This document shows positions 19,372 through 28,394 of a stretch of 64,000 nucleotides of DNA, one piece after another. How positions within the stretch are numbered: position 1 is the stretch's first letter; each line of letters begins with the position of its first letter. Origin of the DNA: Sphingomonas sp. GC_Shp_5 (GTDB lineage Bacteria; Pseudomonadota; Alphaproteobacteria; Sphingomonadales; Sphingomonadaceae). The notes below the pieces were generated by a model. It was given only the letters and a program-made list of their open reading frames with translations. It did not search any database and was not told the DNA's origin. Location: contig NZ_JALNUP010000001.1 in the NCBI RefSeq assembly GCF_026540855.1, positions 124,001-188,000 of the forward strand, given 5' to 3'. A program made the translations under genes and the position numbers.

Positions 19372-19892
19372 TGATCGAGTGGCGGCTGCGGCGTGCGTCC
19401 CCCGAGGATGCACCCGCGGTCGCGCTGGTCGCGGGGGCAAGCTTCCTCGAGGCCTTTGCCGGCGTTCTCGCCGGCGCCGATATCATCGCCCACCTCGCGC
19501 GCAACAGCTCGATCGGGTGTTTTGCCGCCTGGGCGCACGATCCGCTAAGCGTTGTCACCCTTGCCGAGCATTCCGACGGCGCCGCCCCGGTCGGCTATAC
19601 CGTGCTCACCGCGCCAGACCTGCCGATCGCCGCTGCGCCCGGCGACATCGAGCTGCGCCGCATCTACACGCTCCAACTTGCCCATGGCACCGGTCTCGGC
19701 CCGGCACTGATGGCCCGCGCGGTCGCCGATGCCGGCGCCGCGGGTCACCGCCGCCTGCTGCTCGGCGTTTATGCCGGCAACGCGCGGGCCCGCGCCTTCT
19801 ACGAACGCCAGGGCTTTGCGGTCGCCGGCACCCGCCAATATCGCGTCGGCGAGACGCTGCACGACGATCTGATCTACGCGCGGCCGCTGTAG
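19371..19892 (+). CDS. GNAT family N-acetyltransferase
   Basis: 173 aa. A single Gcn5-related acetyltransferase domain: motif A-like HGTGLGPALMARAVADAGAAGHRRLLLGV (quoted in two parts by residues about 104-132) and the C-terminal NARARAFYERQGFAVAGTRQYRVG typical of the acetyl-CoA pyrophosphate loop and final strands (about 137-160). The substrate is unknown. Its ATG overlaps the ndk stop, so it is translationally coupled to ndk; it ends five bases before the convergent membrane-anchored protein. Confidence 0.85.
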   Translation: MIEWRLRRASPEDAPAVALVAGASFLEAFAGVLAGADIIAHLARNSSIGCFAAWAHDPLSVVTLAEHSDGAAPVGYTVLTAPDLPIAAAPGDIELRRIYTLQLAHGTGLGPALMARAVADAGAAGHRRLLLGVYAGNARARAFYERQGFAVAGTRQYRVGETLHDDLIYARPL

Positions 19893-19897
19893 CGCGA

Positions 19898-20485
19898 TCA
19901 GCTTGTCGGCTTTTCCTTCGCCCAGGCCGCTTCGAGCGCCGCCGGCGTCCCGCCACGCTGACGCAGCCGCAGCCCTTCGAGCTTGAACGAACGCCCGAGT
20001 AGGCGCCGGCCCTCGGTCTTCCACACCACGTCCTGGATCGAGGTCGCGGTCCGCGCGCTGTCGCCGACCCAATAGCGCACCGTCACCAGCACCGGCAGCC
20101 GGCCGGTGCGATCGTCGGCGCCACCGTCGGTGAGCTTGAGCATCGCCGACTTGAACCAGCTTGAGTCGATTGCCGCATCCGCCGGGCTCTGCTGCGATAC
20201 GCCGAGCGCCTGGGGAAAGGCGACGGTGACGTCGGAGAGGTCGTGGCGGGCGTCATGCAGCGTGATCCGCTCGCCGCCGGCCTCGACGGTGCCGGTAAGA
20301 TCCACCCGCGCCTTGTCGCGCGCCTCGCTCGTCGCGGTGGCGACGCGCTCGGCCTGATCGGCGCGGCGGTCCGCCCAGTTGGAATAGAGCGTCAGCGCAG
20401 CAATCACCACGCCCGCCACCGCGACCACCTCGGCGAGCGTCACCCACCGCCGGCGGGTGCGCGCCTGATCCGCGGTCTCGGTCAT
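19898..20485 (-). CDS. Membrane-anchored protein of unknown function
   Basis: 195 aa. I do not recognise a named family. The N terminus is Arg-rich and cytoplasmic (MTETADQARTRRRW), then one TM helix (about 16-35, LAEVVAVAGVVIAALTLYSN) and an Ala/Asp/Arg-rich helical stretch. The rest is a predicted periplasmic domain with beta-rich content (RLPVLVTVRYWVGDSA, TEGRRLLGRSFKLEGLRLR). The ATG overlaps the stop of the YjbR-like gene (ATGA), so purN, the YjbR-like gene and this one are coupled. The frame stays open upstream only as a shadow. Confidence 0.72.
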   Translation of the reverse strand: MTETADQARTRRRWVTLAEVVAVAGVVIAALTLYSNWADRRADQAERVATATSEARDKARVDLTGTVEAGGERITLHDARHDLSDVTVAFPQALGVSQQSPADAAIDSSWFKSAMLKLTDGGADDRTGRLPVLVTVRYWVGDSARTATSIQDVVWKTEGRRLLGRSFKLEGLRLRQRGGTPAALEAAWAKEKPTS

Positions 20486-20748
20486 CGCCCGCCCGCCTCG
20501 AGCAGCGCCTCGGGCGCCGCCAGTTCCCAGCCGCGCGCGATCCGGTCCTCGATCAGCGTCCAGTCGGCGTCGTCGCCGAGCTCGATCGCCTGGTCGCCAT
20601 CGTCGCCGAGCACCAGCAGCTGCGCGTCCGCGAGCTGCGCGAAGCGGGTGCCCGCCACGAAGAAGCCGGGGCCGTCGGCTGATGCGCGCTCCTCGGTGTC
20701 GGGAAGCAGCAGCGCGATGGCGCGGACGCGGGACAGCGGATCGGTCAT
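20482..20748 (-). CDS. MmcQ/YjbR-like small protein
   Basis: 88 aa. Short protein resembling the MmcQ/YjbR family (CyaY-like fold): LSRVRAIALLLPDTEERASADG near the N terminus and FFVAGTRFAQL match the family pattern, but the C-terminal part is shorter than usual and very acidic (GDDGDQAIELGDDADW). Function unknown; the family is sometimes described as DNA-binding. It is coupled at both ends: its ATG overlaps the purN stop and its stop overlaps the next ATG. Confidence 0.65.
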   Translation of the reverse strand: MTDPLSRVRAIALLLPDTEERASADGPGFFVAGTRFAQLADAQLLVLGDDGDQAIELGDDADWTLIEDRIARGWELAAPEALLEAGGR

Positions 20749-21323
20749 CGGCGGACGAACTCCTTGAGCACGCGAGGGTAGAGCAGATGTTCCTGGTCGA
20801 GCACCCGCGCGGCGAGCGCGTCGGGCGTGTCGCCGGGCAGGATCGGCACCTCGGCCTGGCCGAGCACCGCGCCGCCGTCGAGCTCCTCGGTGACGACATG
20901 GACCGAGCAGCCGGCACTCGCATCGCCGGCCGCGATCGCCCGGGCGTGGGTATCGAGCCCCTTGTACTTGGGCAGCAGCGAGGGGTGGATGTTGACGATC
21001 CGGTCGCGCCAGCGGGCGACGAATTCGTCGGACAGCAGGCGCATGTAGCCCGCCAGCGCGATCACCTCGACGCCGGCCTCGCGCAACGCGGTGTCGATCG
21101 CTTCCTCATACACCGGCTTGCCGATCCCCTTGGGCGAGAGCGCGAAGGTGGCAAGGCCGTGCGCGCGAGCCCAGGCCAGTCCGGGTGCGTCGGGCTTGTC
21201 GGAGGCGACCAGCGCGATGGGAATGCCGGCCTCGGCCAGCGCCATCATGTTCGAGCCGCGGCCCGAGATCAGCACCCCGACCCGCTTGGGGGCCTCGGTA
21301 GCCGTGGCGGCGGTCTCAGCCAT
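20745..21323 (-). CDS. purN: Phosphoribosylglycinamide formyltransferase
   Basis: 192 aa. Third step of purine synthesis, using 10-formyl-THF. Motifs: [15 protein letters not shown] (phosphate binding), the catalytic Asn-His-Asp set in [22 protein letters not shown] (read as residues about 107-128) with Asp in the [16 protein letters not shown] loop. Its ATG lies inside the last codons of purM (8-base overlap), the conserved purM-purN pairing. The stop overlaps the YjbR-like gene by four bases. Confidence 0.96.
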   Translation of the reverse strand: MAETAATATEAPKRVGVLISGRGSNMMALAEAGIPIALVASDKPDAPGLAWARAHGLATFALSPKGIGKPVYEEAIDTALREAGVEVIALAGYMRLLSDEFVARWRDRIVNIHPSLLPKYKGLDTHARAIAAGDASAGCSVHVVTEELDGGAVLGQAEVPILPGDTPDALAARVLDQEHLLYPRVLKEFVRR

Positions 21324-22419
21324 GATGGGTCGCGGTCCAGTCGGCGCGCGCGCTCCAGGTCTCGGTCGAGCCGCTGACGGTGCAGCCCCGCGCGCCGGCC
21401 TCGATCCGCCCGATCGCGAACACCGTCTCGCCCGCCGCGGTCAGGGCGTCGGTGACCGCTTCCGCCTGGTCGGCCGCGACCACCACCGCCATGCCGATCC
21501 CGCAGTTGAAGGTCCGCGCCATCTCCTCGGGCTCGATCCCGCCCTGCGCCTGGAGGAACGCCATCAGCCGCGGCTGCTCCCAGGCGTCGGCATCCACCAC
21601 CGCATGCGTGTCGTCAGGGAGCACGCGGGGGATGTTCTCGAGCAACCCGCCGCCGGTGATGTGCGCCAGCCCCTTGATCGCGCGCTCGCGCAGCAACGGC
21701 AGCAGGCTGGCGACATAGATCCGCGTCGGCGCCATCAGGATGTCGATCAGCAGCCGATCCGAATCGAACAGGGCGGGGCGGTCGAGCTTCCAGGCCTTGT
21801 CCGCGGCAAGCCGGCGTACCAGCGAAAAACCGTTCGAATGGACGCCGGACGAGGCCAAACCGAGGATGACGTCGCCGGCGGCGATCGTCTGCCCGGTCAG
21901 CACCTTGTCGCGCTCCACCGCACCGACGCAGAAGCCGGCCAGGTCATAGTCGCCGTCGGCATACATGCCGGGCATCTCCGCGGTTTCGCCGCCGATCAGC
22001 GCGCAGCCGGCCTGCTTGCAGCCTTCCGCGATCGAGGCGACGACCCGCTCGGCGATCCCGCTCTCGAGCTTGCCGGTCGCGTAATAATCCAGGAAGAACA
22101 ACGGCTCGGCACCCTGGACGATCAGGTCGTTGGCGCACATCGCAACAAGGTCGACGCCGACACCCTCGTGCCGGTCCCAGTCGATCGCGAGCTTCAGCTT
22201 GGTGCCGACGCCGTCATTCGCCGCCACCAGCAGCGGATCGACAAAGCCCGCTGCCTTGAGATCGAAGAAGCCGCCGAAGCCGCCGAGATCGGCATCCGCC
22301 CCGGCACGGCGGGTCGCCTTGGCGAGCGGTCCGATGGCACGGACGAGGGCATTGCCGGCGGCGATGGACACCCCTGCATCGGCATAGGTGTAGGGCGCGT
22401 TGCGACGATCGTTGGTCAT
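21316..22419 (-). CDS. purM: Phosphoribosylformylglycinamidine cyclo-ligase (AIR synthetase)
   Basis: 367 aa. Fifth step of purine synthesis. It contains the AIRS signature region: [35 protein letters not shown] (residues about 86-106), [13 protein letters not shown], and the C-terminal [19 protein letters not shown] with [11 protein letters not shown]. The frame stays open 257 codons upstream of the true ATG at 22419, but only antisense to the DUF2066 gene. The divergent DUF2066 gene starts 64 bases away, so the promoters share that short gap. Confidence 0.96.
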   Translation of the reverse strand: MTNDRRNAPYTYADAGVSIAAGNALVRAIGPLAKATRRAGADADLGGFGGFFDLKAAGFVDPLLVAANDGVGTKLKLAIDWDRHEGVGVDLVAMCANDLIVQGAEPLFFLDYYATGKLESGIAERVVASIAEGCKQAGCALIGGETAEMPGMYADGDYDLAGFCVGAVERDKVLTGQTIAAGDVILGLASSGVHSNGFSLVRRLAADKAWKLDRPALFDSDRLLIDILMAPTRIYVASLLPLLRERAIKGLAHITGGGLLENIPRVLPDDTHAVVDADAWEQPRLMAFLQAQGGIEPEEMARTFNCGIGMAVVVAADQAEAVTDALTAAGETVFAIGRIEAGARGCTVSGSTETWSARADWTATHHG

Positions 22420-22482
22420 GGTCGAGCCTGCTAGACATATCGCGCTTGGATTTCCACGCCTGCTTCGCCAAAAGGCCTGACG

Positions 22483-23730
22483 ATGCGTCTCCGTACCCTG
22501 TCCACCTCGCTCGCGCTCGCCGCGCTGCTGCTCGGCGCCGGCGCGATCGCCCAGATGGAGGGCGGCCGTGGCGTCGCGCCCGTCGACAGCGGTAGCAGCT
22601 ACGAAGTCACCGGAGTCACCGTCGATGTCGCCGGCAAGACCGCCGAGGCCGCGCGGCTCGGAGGCTGGCGGGTCGCCCAGCGCAAGGCGTGGGTCCAGCT
22701 CTCCAATCGTCTTGGCGGCGGGGGTGGCCTGGTATCCGATGGTACGCTCGACCAGCTCGTCTCCGGCATCGTCGTCGAGAATGAGCAGATCGGTCCCAAT
22801 CGCTACATCGCCCGGCTCGGGGTGCTGTTCAATCGCGCCCGCGCCGCCTCGCTGCTCGGCATCAGCGCCTATTCGGATCGCTCGCGGCCGATGCTGCTGG
22901 TGCCGCTCCAGGTGTCGGCCGGGGTCGAGACGGTGTTCGAGCAGCGCAGCGAGTGGCAGGAGGCCTGGGCACGCTACCGCACCGGCAACAGCAGCGTCGA
23001 CTATGTCCGTCCGTCCGGCAACGGTGCCGATTCGCTGCTGCTCAACGCCGGCCAGATCGCGCGGCCGGGGCGCGGCTGGTGGCGCACGATCATCGATCAA
23101 TATGGCGCCGCGGACATCCTGATCCCGGTGGTGCGGCTCTATCGCACCTATCCCGGCGGTCCGGTCATCGGCGTGTTCCAGGCGCGCCACGGGCCTGACA
23201 ATGAACTGGTCGGCAGCTTCACCCTGCGCGTCAACAATGCCGCCGGTCTGCCCAAGCTGCTCGACACCGGGGTCGCCCGGATGGACAACCTGTTCGAGCA
23301 GGCGCTGCGCAGCGGCGTGCTCGGGGTCGATCCCACGCTGTCGCCGCCGCCGCCGCCCGAGCCGGTGGTCGACGACAGCGCGCCCGATCTGGGTAACGAC
23401 AGCCTCACCGACATCGTCGGCGATCTGTCCGGCGCTGCCGTCGGCATCCCGATTACGGTCCAGTTCGACACGCCGAGCGCCGCGACCGTCGCCAATACCG
23501 AAGGTCTGGTGCGCGGCATCCTCGGCGTCCGCACCGCCTCCACCACCAGCCTCGCCCTCGGCGGCGTCTCGCTCATGCGGGTCACCTTCGATGGCGATCC
23601 CGCGGTGCTCAAGGCGGCGCTGGAGTCGCGCGGCTATCAGGTGCTCGGCAGCGGGCAGACGCTGCGCATCCGCCGTGCACCGCAGCTGCTGCCGCCCAAC
23701 ATCCCGGCCGACGCCCAGCCCGCCGGATGA
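22483..23730 (+). CDS. DUF2066-like exported protein
   Basis: 415 aa. A signal peptide ([24 protein letters not shown]) is followed by a domain with [18 protein letters not shown] and a [21 protein letters not shown] strand pattern (about residues 55-115), a middle region, a Pro-rich linker (PPPPPEP, about 287-293) and a C-terminal small alpha/beta domain ending [11 protein letters not shown]. The order purN/purM, DUF2066, Hda, polyphosphate kinase is conserved in proteobacteria, which supports the DUF2066 assignment; function remains unknown. The stop overlaps the hdaA ATG (ATGA). Confidence 0.75.
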   Translation: MRLRTLSTSLALAALLLGAGAIAQMEGGRGVAPVDSGSSYEVTGVTVDVAGKTAEAARLGGWRVAQRKAWVQLSNRLGGGGGLVSDGTLDQLVSGIVVENEQIGPNRYIARLGVLFNRARAASLLGISAYSDRSRPMLLVPLQVSAGVETVFEQRSEWQEAWARYRTGNSSVDYVRPSGNGADSLLLNAGQIARPGRGWWRTIIDQYGAADILIPVVRLYRTYPGGPVIGVFQARHGPDNELVGSFTLRVNNAAGLPKLLDTGVARMDNLFEQALRSGVLGVDPTLSPPPPPEPVVDDSAPDLGNDSLTDIVGDLSGAAVGIPITVQFDTPSAATVANTEGLVRGILGVRTASTTSLALGGVSLMRVTFDGDPAVLKAALESRGYQVLGSGQTLRIRRAPQLLPPNIPADAQPAG

Positions 23731-24362
23731 GCCAGCTCGCGCTCCCGCTCGGCTGGCCGGCGGACCCTCGCGACGAGGCCTTCCTGATCACCCCGTCCAA
23801 CGCCCGCGCCGCGCATACGCTGGAGCATTGGGCGACGTGGCCGGTGATGGCCGCCGTGCTCACCGGCCCACGCAAGTCGGGGCGCAGCCTGCTCGCGCGC
23901 ATCTTCGCCGCCAAGAGTGGCGGCACCATCATCGACGATGCCGAGCGCGTACCCGAGCAGCAGCTGTTCCATGCCTGGAACCAGGCGCAGGCCGAGCATC
24001 GGCCGCTGGTGATCGTCGCGGATGCGTTGCCGCCCGCCTGGGGCGTCAAGCTCCCGGACTTACGCTCGCGGTTGGCCGCCAGCCCGCACGCCGCGATCAC
24101 CGCGCCCGACGACGAGTTGATGCACGCGCTGTTCGGCCAGCTCTTCCTGCGCCGCGGGCTCGATGCCCGGCCGGACCTGGTCGACTGGCTGACCCTGCGG
24201 GTCGAGCGGAGCCACATCGCCATCCAGCGGGTGGTCGACGCGCTCGATCAGGCGGTGCTGGAGAGCCGCAAACGCCTGTCGATACCGCTCGCGCGGACCG
24301 TGCTGGCGGACGCAGGGATCGTCATGCAATCGCAATCGTTGTTTCCTACGACCGATTTATGA
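23727..24362 (+). CDS. hdaA: HdaA, DnaA-related regulator of replication initiation
   Basis: 211 aa. AAA+ protein resembling DnaA domain III without the DNA-binding domain. The N-terminal QLALPLGWP is the clamp-binding motif family (QL-LPL), which lets Hda bind the sliding clamp and stimulate ATP hydrolysis by DnaA. The P-loop is shortened: [16 protein letters not shown]. The C-terminal lid ends near [14 protein letters not shown]. It is coupled to the DUF2066 gene (ATGA upstream) and to ppk (ATGA downstream). Confidence 0.88.
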   Translation: MSQLALPLGWPADPRDEAFLITPSNARAAHTLEHWATWPVMAAVLTGPRKSGRSLLARIFAAKSGGTIIDDAERVPEQQLFHAWNQAQAEHRPLVIVADALPPAWGVKLPDLRSRLAASPHAAITAPDDELMHALFGQLFLRRGLDARPDLVDWLTLRVERSHIAIQRVVDALDQAVLESRKRLSIPLARTVLADAGIVMQSQSLFPTTDL

Positions 24363-26524
24363 CACGCCCAGCTCACCTCGCCCATCTGCCCGACGCTGAT
24401 GACGATCCCTTCGTTCCCGAGGTGAACGATCGCTACTTCAATCGCGAACTGTCATGGCTGGCGTTCAACCGCCGGGTGCTCGAGGAGGCCTGCAACAAGG
24501 CGCACCCGCTGCTCGAGCGGCTCCGTTTCCTGTCGATCTCGGGCTCCAACCTCGACGAATTCTTCATGGTCCGGGTGGCGGGGCTGAAGGGCCAGCAGCT
24601 CAAGGACGTCGACCGCCGCTCCGCCGACGGGCTCACCGCCACCCAGCAGCTCGGCGCGATCATCACCGAGGCCGATGCGCTGATGGCCAGCCAGCAGCAT
24701 GTCTGGGGCGACCTGCGCACCCTGCTCGACGAGGCCGACCTGCGCGTGCTCCGACGCGACGAGGTCGATGCCGAGGCGGCGGCGTGGCTGGAAGACCATT
24801 TCCGCGAGCAGATCTTCCCGATCCTCACCCCGCAGGCGCTGGATCCGGCCCACCCGTTCCCGTTCATCCCCAACAAGGGGCTGTCGGTGATCTTCGATCT
24901 GGTCCGCGACAATGATCGCGAGCCGGTGCTCGAGCTGGTCATGCTGCCGACCAGCGCGCCCCGTTTCATCCGCCTGCCCGGGGAGCCGGCGCGGTACGTC
25001 TCGATCGAGGCGGTGGTGAAGCGCTTCGCCCCGGTGCTGTTCCCGGGCTATACCATGAATGGCGCCGCCGCCTTCCGGGTGCTGCGCGACAGCGACATCG
25101 AGATCGACGAAGAGGCCGAGGATCTCGTCCGCTACTTCGCCAATGCCATCAAGCGCCGCCGCCGCGGCCGGGTGATCCGGCTCGAGCTCGAGACGGGCAT
25201 GCCCGACAATCTCGCCGAGGTGCTGCGCGAGGCGCTCGGCGGCAGCGAGGCGATCATCACCGAGAGCGGCAATCTGCTCGGCATCGGCGATCTCGAGGCG
25301 ATCGTCGACGAGGACCGGCCCGATCTCAAATTCCCGCCGTTCACGCCGCGCTTCCCCGAGCGTATCCGCGAATTTGCGGGCGACTGCTTCGCGGCGATCC
25401 GCGCGAAGGACATCGTCGTCCATCATCCCTACGAAACGTTCGACGTCGTGCTCGCCTTCCTCAAGCAGGCCGCCGCCGACCCGGACGTGATCGCGATCAA
25501 GCAGACGCTGTACCGCGCCGGCAAGCAGCCCGCGGTGATCAACGCGCTGATCGCCGCTGCCGAATCCGGCAAATCGGTCACCGCGGTGGTCGAGCTGCGC
25601 GCGCGGTTCGACGAGGAACAGAATATCATGTGGGCGAGCGCGCTCGAGCGCGCCGGCGTCCAGGTGGTCTATGGCTTCCTCGAGTGGAAAACCCACGCCA
25701 AGGTGTCGATGGTGGTGCGCCGCGAGGGCGGCCAGTTCCGCACCTACTGCCATTTCGGCACCGGCAATTATCATCCCGTCACGGCGCGGATCTACACCGA
25801 TCTGTCCTTCTTCACCGCCGATGCCCGCATCGGTCGCGATGCCGCGCAGATGTTCAACTACGTCACCGGCTATGTCGAGCCGACCGATATCGCCAAGGTC
25901 AGCCTGTCGCCGCGCGACCTGCGCCAGCGCCTGCTCGAGATGATCGATGCCGAGATCGGCCATGCCCAGGCGGGGCGTGCCGGCGCGGTCTGGGCCAAGA
26001 TGAACTCGCTGGTCGATCCCGAGATCATCGACAAGCTCTACGAGGCGAGCGACGCAGGGGTGGAGATCGAGCTGATCATCCGCGGCATCTGCTGCCTGCG
26101 CCCCGGCGTTCCCGGCCTGTCGGACAACATCCGCGTCAAGTCGGTGATCGGCCGCTTCCTCGAGCACAGCCGCATCTTCTGCTTCGGCAACGGCGCGGCG
26201 CTGCCCAACGATGGCGCCCGCGTGTTCATTTCCTCGGCCGACTGGATGCCACGCAACTTCGATCGGCGGGTCGAATATATGGTGCCGCTGGAAAATCCGA
26301 CGGTCCACGATCAGGTGCTCGATCAGGTGATGGTTGCCAATCTGATCGACAACGAACAGAGCTGGGAGCTGGAGGCGGACGGCCGCTACGTGCGCGAGGA
26401 GCCGGGCGAGAAGCCGTTCAATCTCCACCGCTACTTCATGATCAACCCCTCGCTGTCGGGCCGCGGCGCGTCGCTCGGCGCGAGCACCGCGGTGCCGACC
26501 TTGTCGCTGAGGCGGCGGCGATAG
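24359..26524 (+). CDS. ppk1: Polyphosphate kinase 1
   Basis: 721 aa. It makes long-chain polyphosphate from ATP. Domains in order: N-terminal helical domain (YFNRELSWLAFNRRVLEEA), head domain, then two phospholipase-D-like catalytic domains. Catalytic histidine regions are seen in DIVVHHPYETFDVVLAF and in WKTHAKVSMVVRREGG, followed by YCHFGTGNYHPVTARIYTDL. The ATG at 24359 overlaps the hdaA stop (ATGA); the reading frame is open about 385 codons further upstream, but that is a shadow of the DUF2066 gene and hdaA. Confidence 0.97.
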   Translation: MTRPAHLAHLPDADDDPFVPEVNDRYFNRELSWLAFNRRVLEEACNKAHPLLERLRFLSISGSNLDEFFMVRVAGLKGQQLKDVDRRSADGLTATQQLGAIITEADALMASQQHVWGDLRTLLDEADLRVLRRDEVDAEAAAWLEDHFREQIFPILTPQALDPAHPFPFIPNKGLSVIFDLVRDNDREPVLELVMLPTSAPRFIRLPGEPARYVSIEAVVKRFAPVLFPGYTMNGAAAFRVLRDSDIEIDEEAEDLVRYFANAIKRRRRGRVIRLELETGMPDNLAEVLREALGGSEAIITESGNLLGIGDLEAIVDEDRPDLKFPPFTPRFPERIREFAGDCFAAIRAKDIVVHHPYETFDVVLAFLKQAAADPDVIAIKQTLYRAGKQPAVINALIAAAESGKSVTAVVELRARFDEEQNIMWASALERAGVQVVYGFLEWKTHAKVSMVVRREGGQFRTYCHFGTGNYHPVTARIYTDLSFFTADARIGRDAAQMFNYVTGYVEPTDIAKVSLSPRDLRQRLLEMIDAEIGHAQAGRAGAVWAKMNSLVDPEIIDKLYEASDAGVEIELIIRGICCLRPGVPGLSDNIRVKSVIGRFLEHSRIFCFGNGAALPNDGARVFISSADWMPRNFDRRVEYMVPLENPTVHDQVLDQVMVANLIDNEQSWELEADGRYVREEPGEKPFNLHRYFMINPSLSGRGASLGASTAVPTLSLRRRR

Positions 26525-26620
26525 CCGGGGGTAACCGGCGGGTCGGCGCTTGTTCTGCCCGCCCGCGTGCCGCAGGGAGGCGGCCTGTCGACCCCTCGTG
26601 CCCCGGTGATTGCTGAAACG

Positions 26621-28120
26621 ATGGCCACGCTCTTCCGCAAACGACCACCGCAGGCCGCCGCGCAGCCCCGCACCGGGATCATCGACATCGGCTCCAATTC
26701 GGTGCGGCTGGTGGTCTATGAAGGCCATCCGCGGCTGCCGGCGATGCTGCTCAACGAGAAGGTCATGGCCGGGCTCGGTCGCGGGCTGGCGACGACGGGC
26801 GCGATGACCCCTGCATCGATGCGCCTCGCCCAGGGGGCGCTGGCCCGGTTTGCCGCGATCGGCCGCGAGATGGACGCCAGCCTGCGCACCGTCGCCACTG
26901 CCGCGGTGCGCGATGCCTCCAATGGCCCGGCGTTCATCGCGGCCGCCACCGCGCTCGGCCTCACCGTCGAGGTGCTCAGCGGCGAGCAGGAGGCGACCGC
27001 GTCGGGCCTCGGCGTGCTCTCCGCCATCCCCGACGCCGATGGCATCGTCGGCGATCTCGGGGGCGGCAGCCTCGAGCTGGTGCGCGTCGTCGCCGGCACC
27101 GTCACCGATCGCATCTCCTTCCCGCTCGGCGTGCTGCGCATCGCCGCGCTGCGCGCCAACCGCGGTCCCGGCTTCGAGCGGCTGATCGTCCGGCTGCTCG
27201 GCGAGGCGGGCTGGGCCGGGCGGGGCAAAGGGCTGCCGCTGTACATGGTCGGCGGTTCGTGGCGCGCGCTGGCGCGGCTCGACATGAGCCTCACCGGCTA
27301 TCCGCTACCGATCATCCACGGTTATGCCTTGAGCCCGGCGACCGTCGCCCGGCTCGGCCGCAGCATATCGCACCTTTCCAAGCCACGGTTGCGCGCGGTG
27401 CCCGGCATGTCCGCCGCGCGCGCCGCCGCGATCGGCGACGCCACCGCGCTGCTCGGCGTGGTGATGCGCGAGCTCGGCAGCAGCACTGCGATCGCCTCCA
27501 CTTACGGCCTGCGCGAGGGCCTGCTCTACGGCACGCTCGATGCCGAGACCCGCGCGCTCGATCCGCTCATCGTCGGCGTTCGCGAGGAGGGGCGGGTGCT
27601 CAGCCGCTTTCCCGATCTCGGCGACATGCTCGATGGCTGGATCGCGCCGCTGTTCGCCGACCCGGACGAGACCGCGCGGCTGCGCCTCGCCGCCTGCCTG
27701 CTCGCCGACGCCGGCTGGCGCGCCAACCCCGAGTTCCGCGACGAGCAGGCGGTGGAAGCGGCACTGCACGGCAATTGGGTGGCGATCGACGGCGCCGGCC
27801 GGGCGATGGTGGCGCAGGCGCTGCACACCAGCCTCACCGGCACCACCGCCGCCCATCCGCTGCTGCCGACCCTGCTCGCCGAGCCGCAGCTCCAGGCGGC
27901 GAGCATCTGGGGCCTGGCGATGCGTTTCGGCCAGCGCTTCAGCGCCGGGCTTACCGGCCCGCTGCAGCGCTCGTCATTGGTGCTGTCGGACCGCAACCTG
28001 ACGCTGCGCCTGCCCGACGAGGACCGCGGCCTTTATGCCGAGGCGGTCGAGCGGCGCCACGCCGCGCTCGCCGCGGCGCTCAAGCGCCGCCCGGCGGTGG
28101 AAACGATCAGCCGCAGCTGA
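26621..28120 (+). CDS. ppx: Ppx/GppA exopolyphosphatase
   Basis: About 499 aa. It degrades polyphosphate (or pppGpp) from the end. The ASKHA-fold motifs are GIIDIGSNSVRLVVYEG near the N terminus, TAAVRDASNG, LSGEQEA and IVGDLGGGSLELVRV; a C-terminal HD-like helical region follows. The start is unclear: ATG at 26621, in-frame GTG at 26606 or GTG at 26567; I chose the ATG, which places the conserved GIIDIG about 19 residues in. It lies 96 bases after ppk1 and ends overlapping the convergent I78 lipoprotein by 14 bases. Confidence 0.93.
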   Translation: MATLFRKRPPQAAAQPRTGIIDIGSNSVRLVVYEGHPRLPAMLLNEKVMAGLGRGLATTGAMTPASMRLAQGALARFAAIGREMDASLRTVATAAVRDASNGPAFIAAATALGLTVEVLSGEQEATASGLGVLSAIPDADGIVGDLGGGSLELVRVVAGTVTDRISFPLGVLRIAALRANRGPGFERLIVRLLGEAGWAGRGKGLPLYMVGGSWRALARLDMSLTGYPLPIIHGYALSPATVARLGRSISHLSKPRLRAVPGMSAARAAAIGDATALLGVVMRELGSSTAIASTYGLREGLLYGTLDAETRALDPLIVGVREEGRVLSRFPDLGDMLDGWIAPLFADPDETARLRLAACLLADAGWRANPEFRDEQAVEAALHGNWVAIDGAGRAMVAQALHTSLTGTTAAHPLLPTLLAEPQLQAASIWGLAMRFGQRFSAGLTGPLQRSSLVLSDRNLTLRLPDEDRGLYAEAVERRHAALAAALKRRPAVETISRS

Positions 28121-28394
28121 CCCGCGTCACCCGGTGGTCGGCGCCGGTCACGATGTTGAGCCGGTCGGTGCGATAATCCATCGTCATCACGCTGTCGGGA
28201 CCAAGCCGGCGCAGGCTGCGGGCGCCGCTGCGCTTGAGCGCTGTCGCGAACAACGCCTCATCCGCGGTCTGCCCGACCAACTCCTGGAGCCCGGCAGCAT
28301 CGCACGGCGCGACGGCCGCCGGCGGCGCCACCACCGCGGCGGGCTGCGGCGCGCAGCCGACCAGCGCCACCAGCGGCAGCAGCCGCCAGCTCAT
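28107..28394 (-). CDS. Peptidase inhibitor I78 family lipoprotein
   Basis: 95 aa. The N terminus is a lipoprotein signal with lipobox LVGC, Cys14 being the lipidated residue. The mature part has a Pro/Ala linker, then an inhibitor I78 domain: CDAAGLQELVGQTADEAL and the C-terminal YRTDRLNIVTGADHRVTRVSCG with two Cys that can bridge. Proteins of this family resemble potato-inhibitor-type serine-protease inhibitors. The ATG overlaps the rnd stop (ATGA), so expression is coupled to RNase D. It converges with ppx (14-base overlap). Confidence 0.85.
   Translation of the reverse strand: MSWRLLPLVALVGCAPQPAAVVAPPAAVAPCDAAGLQELVGQTADEALFATALKRSGARSLRRLGPDSVMTMDYRTDRLNIVTGADHRVTRVSCG

Noticed and set aside
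24452..26728. Long minus-strand frame of 758 codons opposite ppk1
   Set aside because: Shadow of ppk1: no family motif, and the plus strand carries all PPK1 catalytic motifs.
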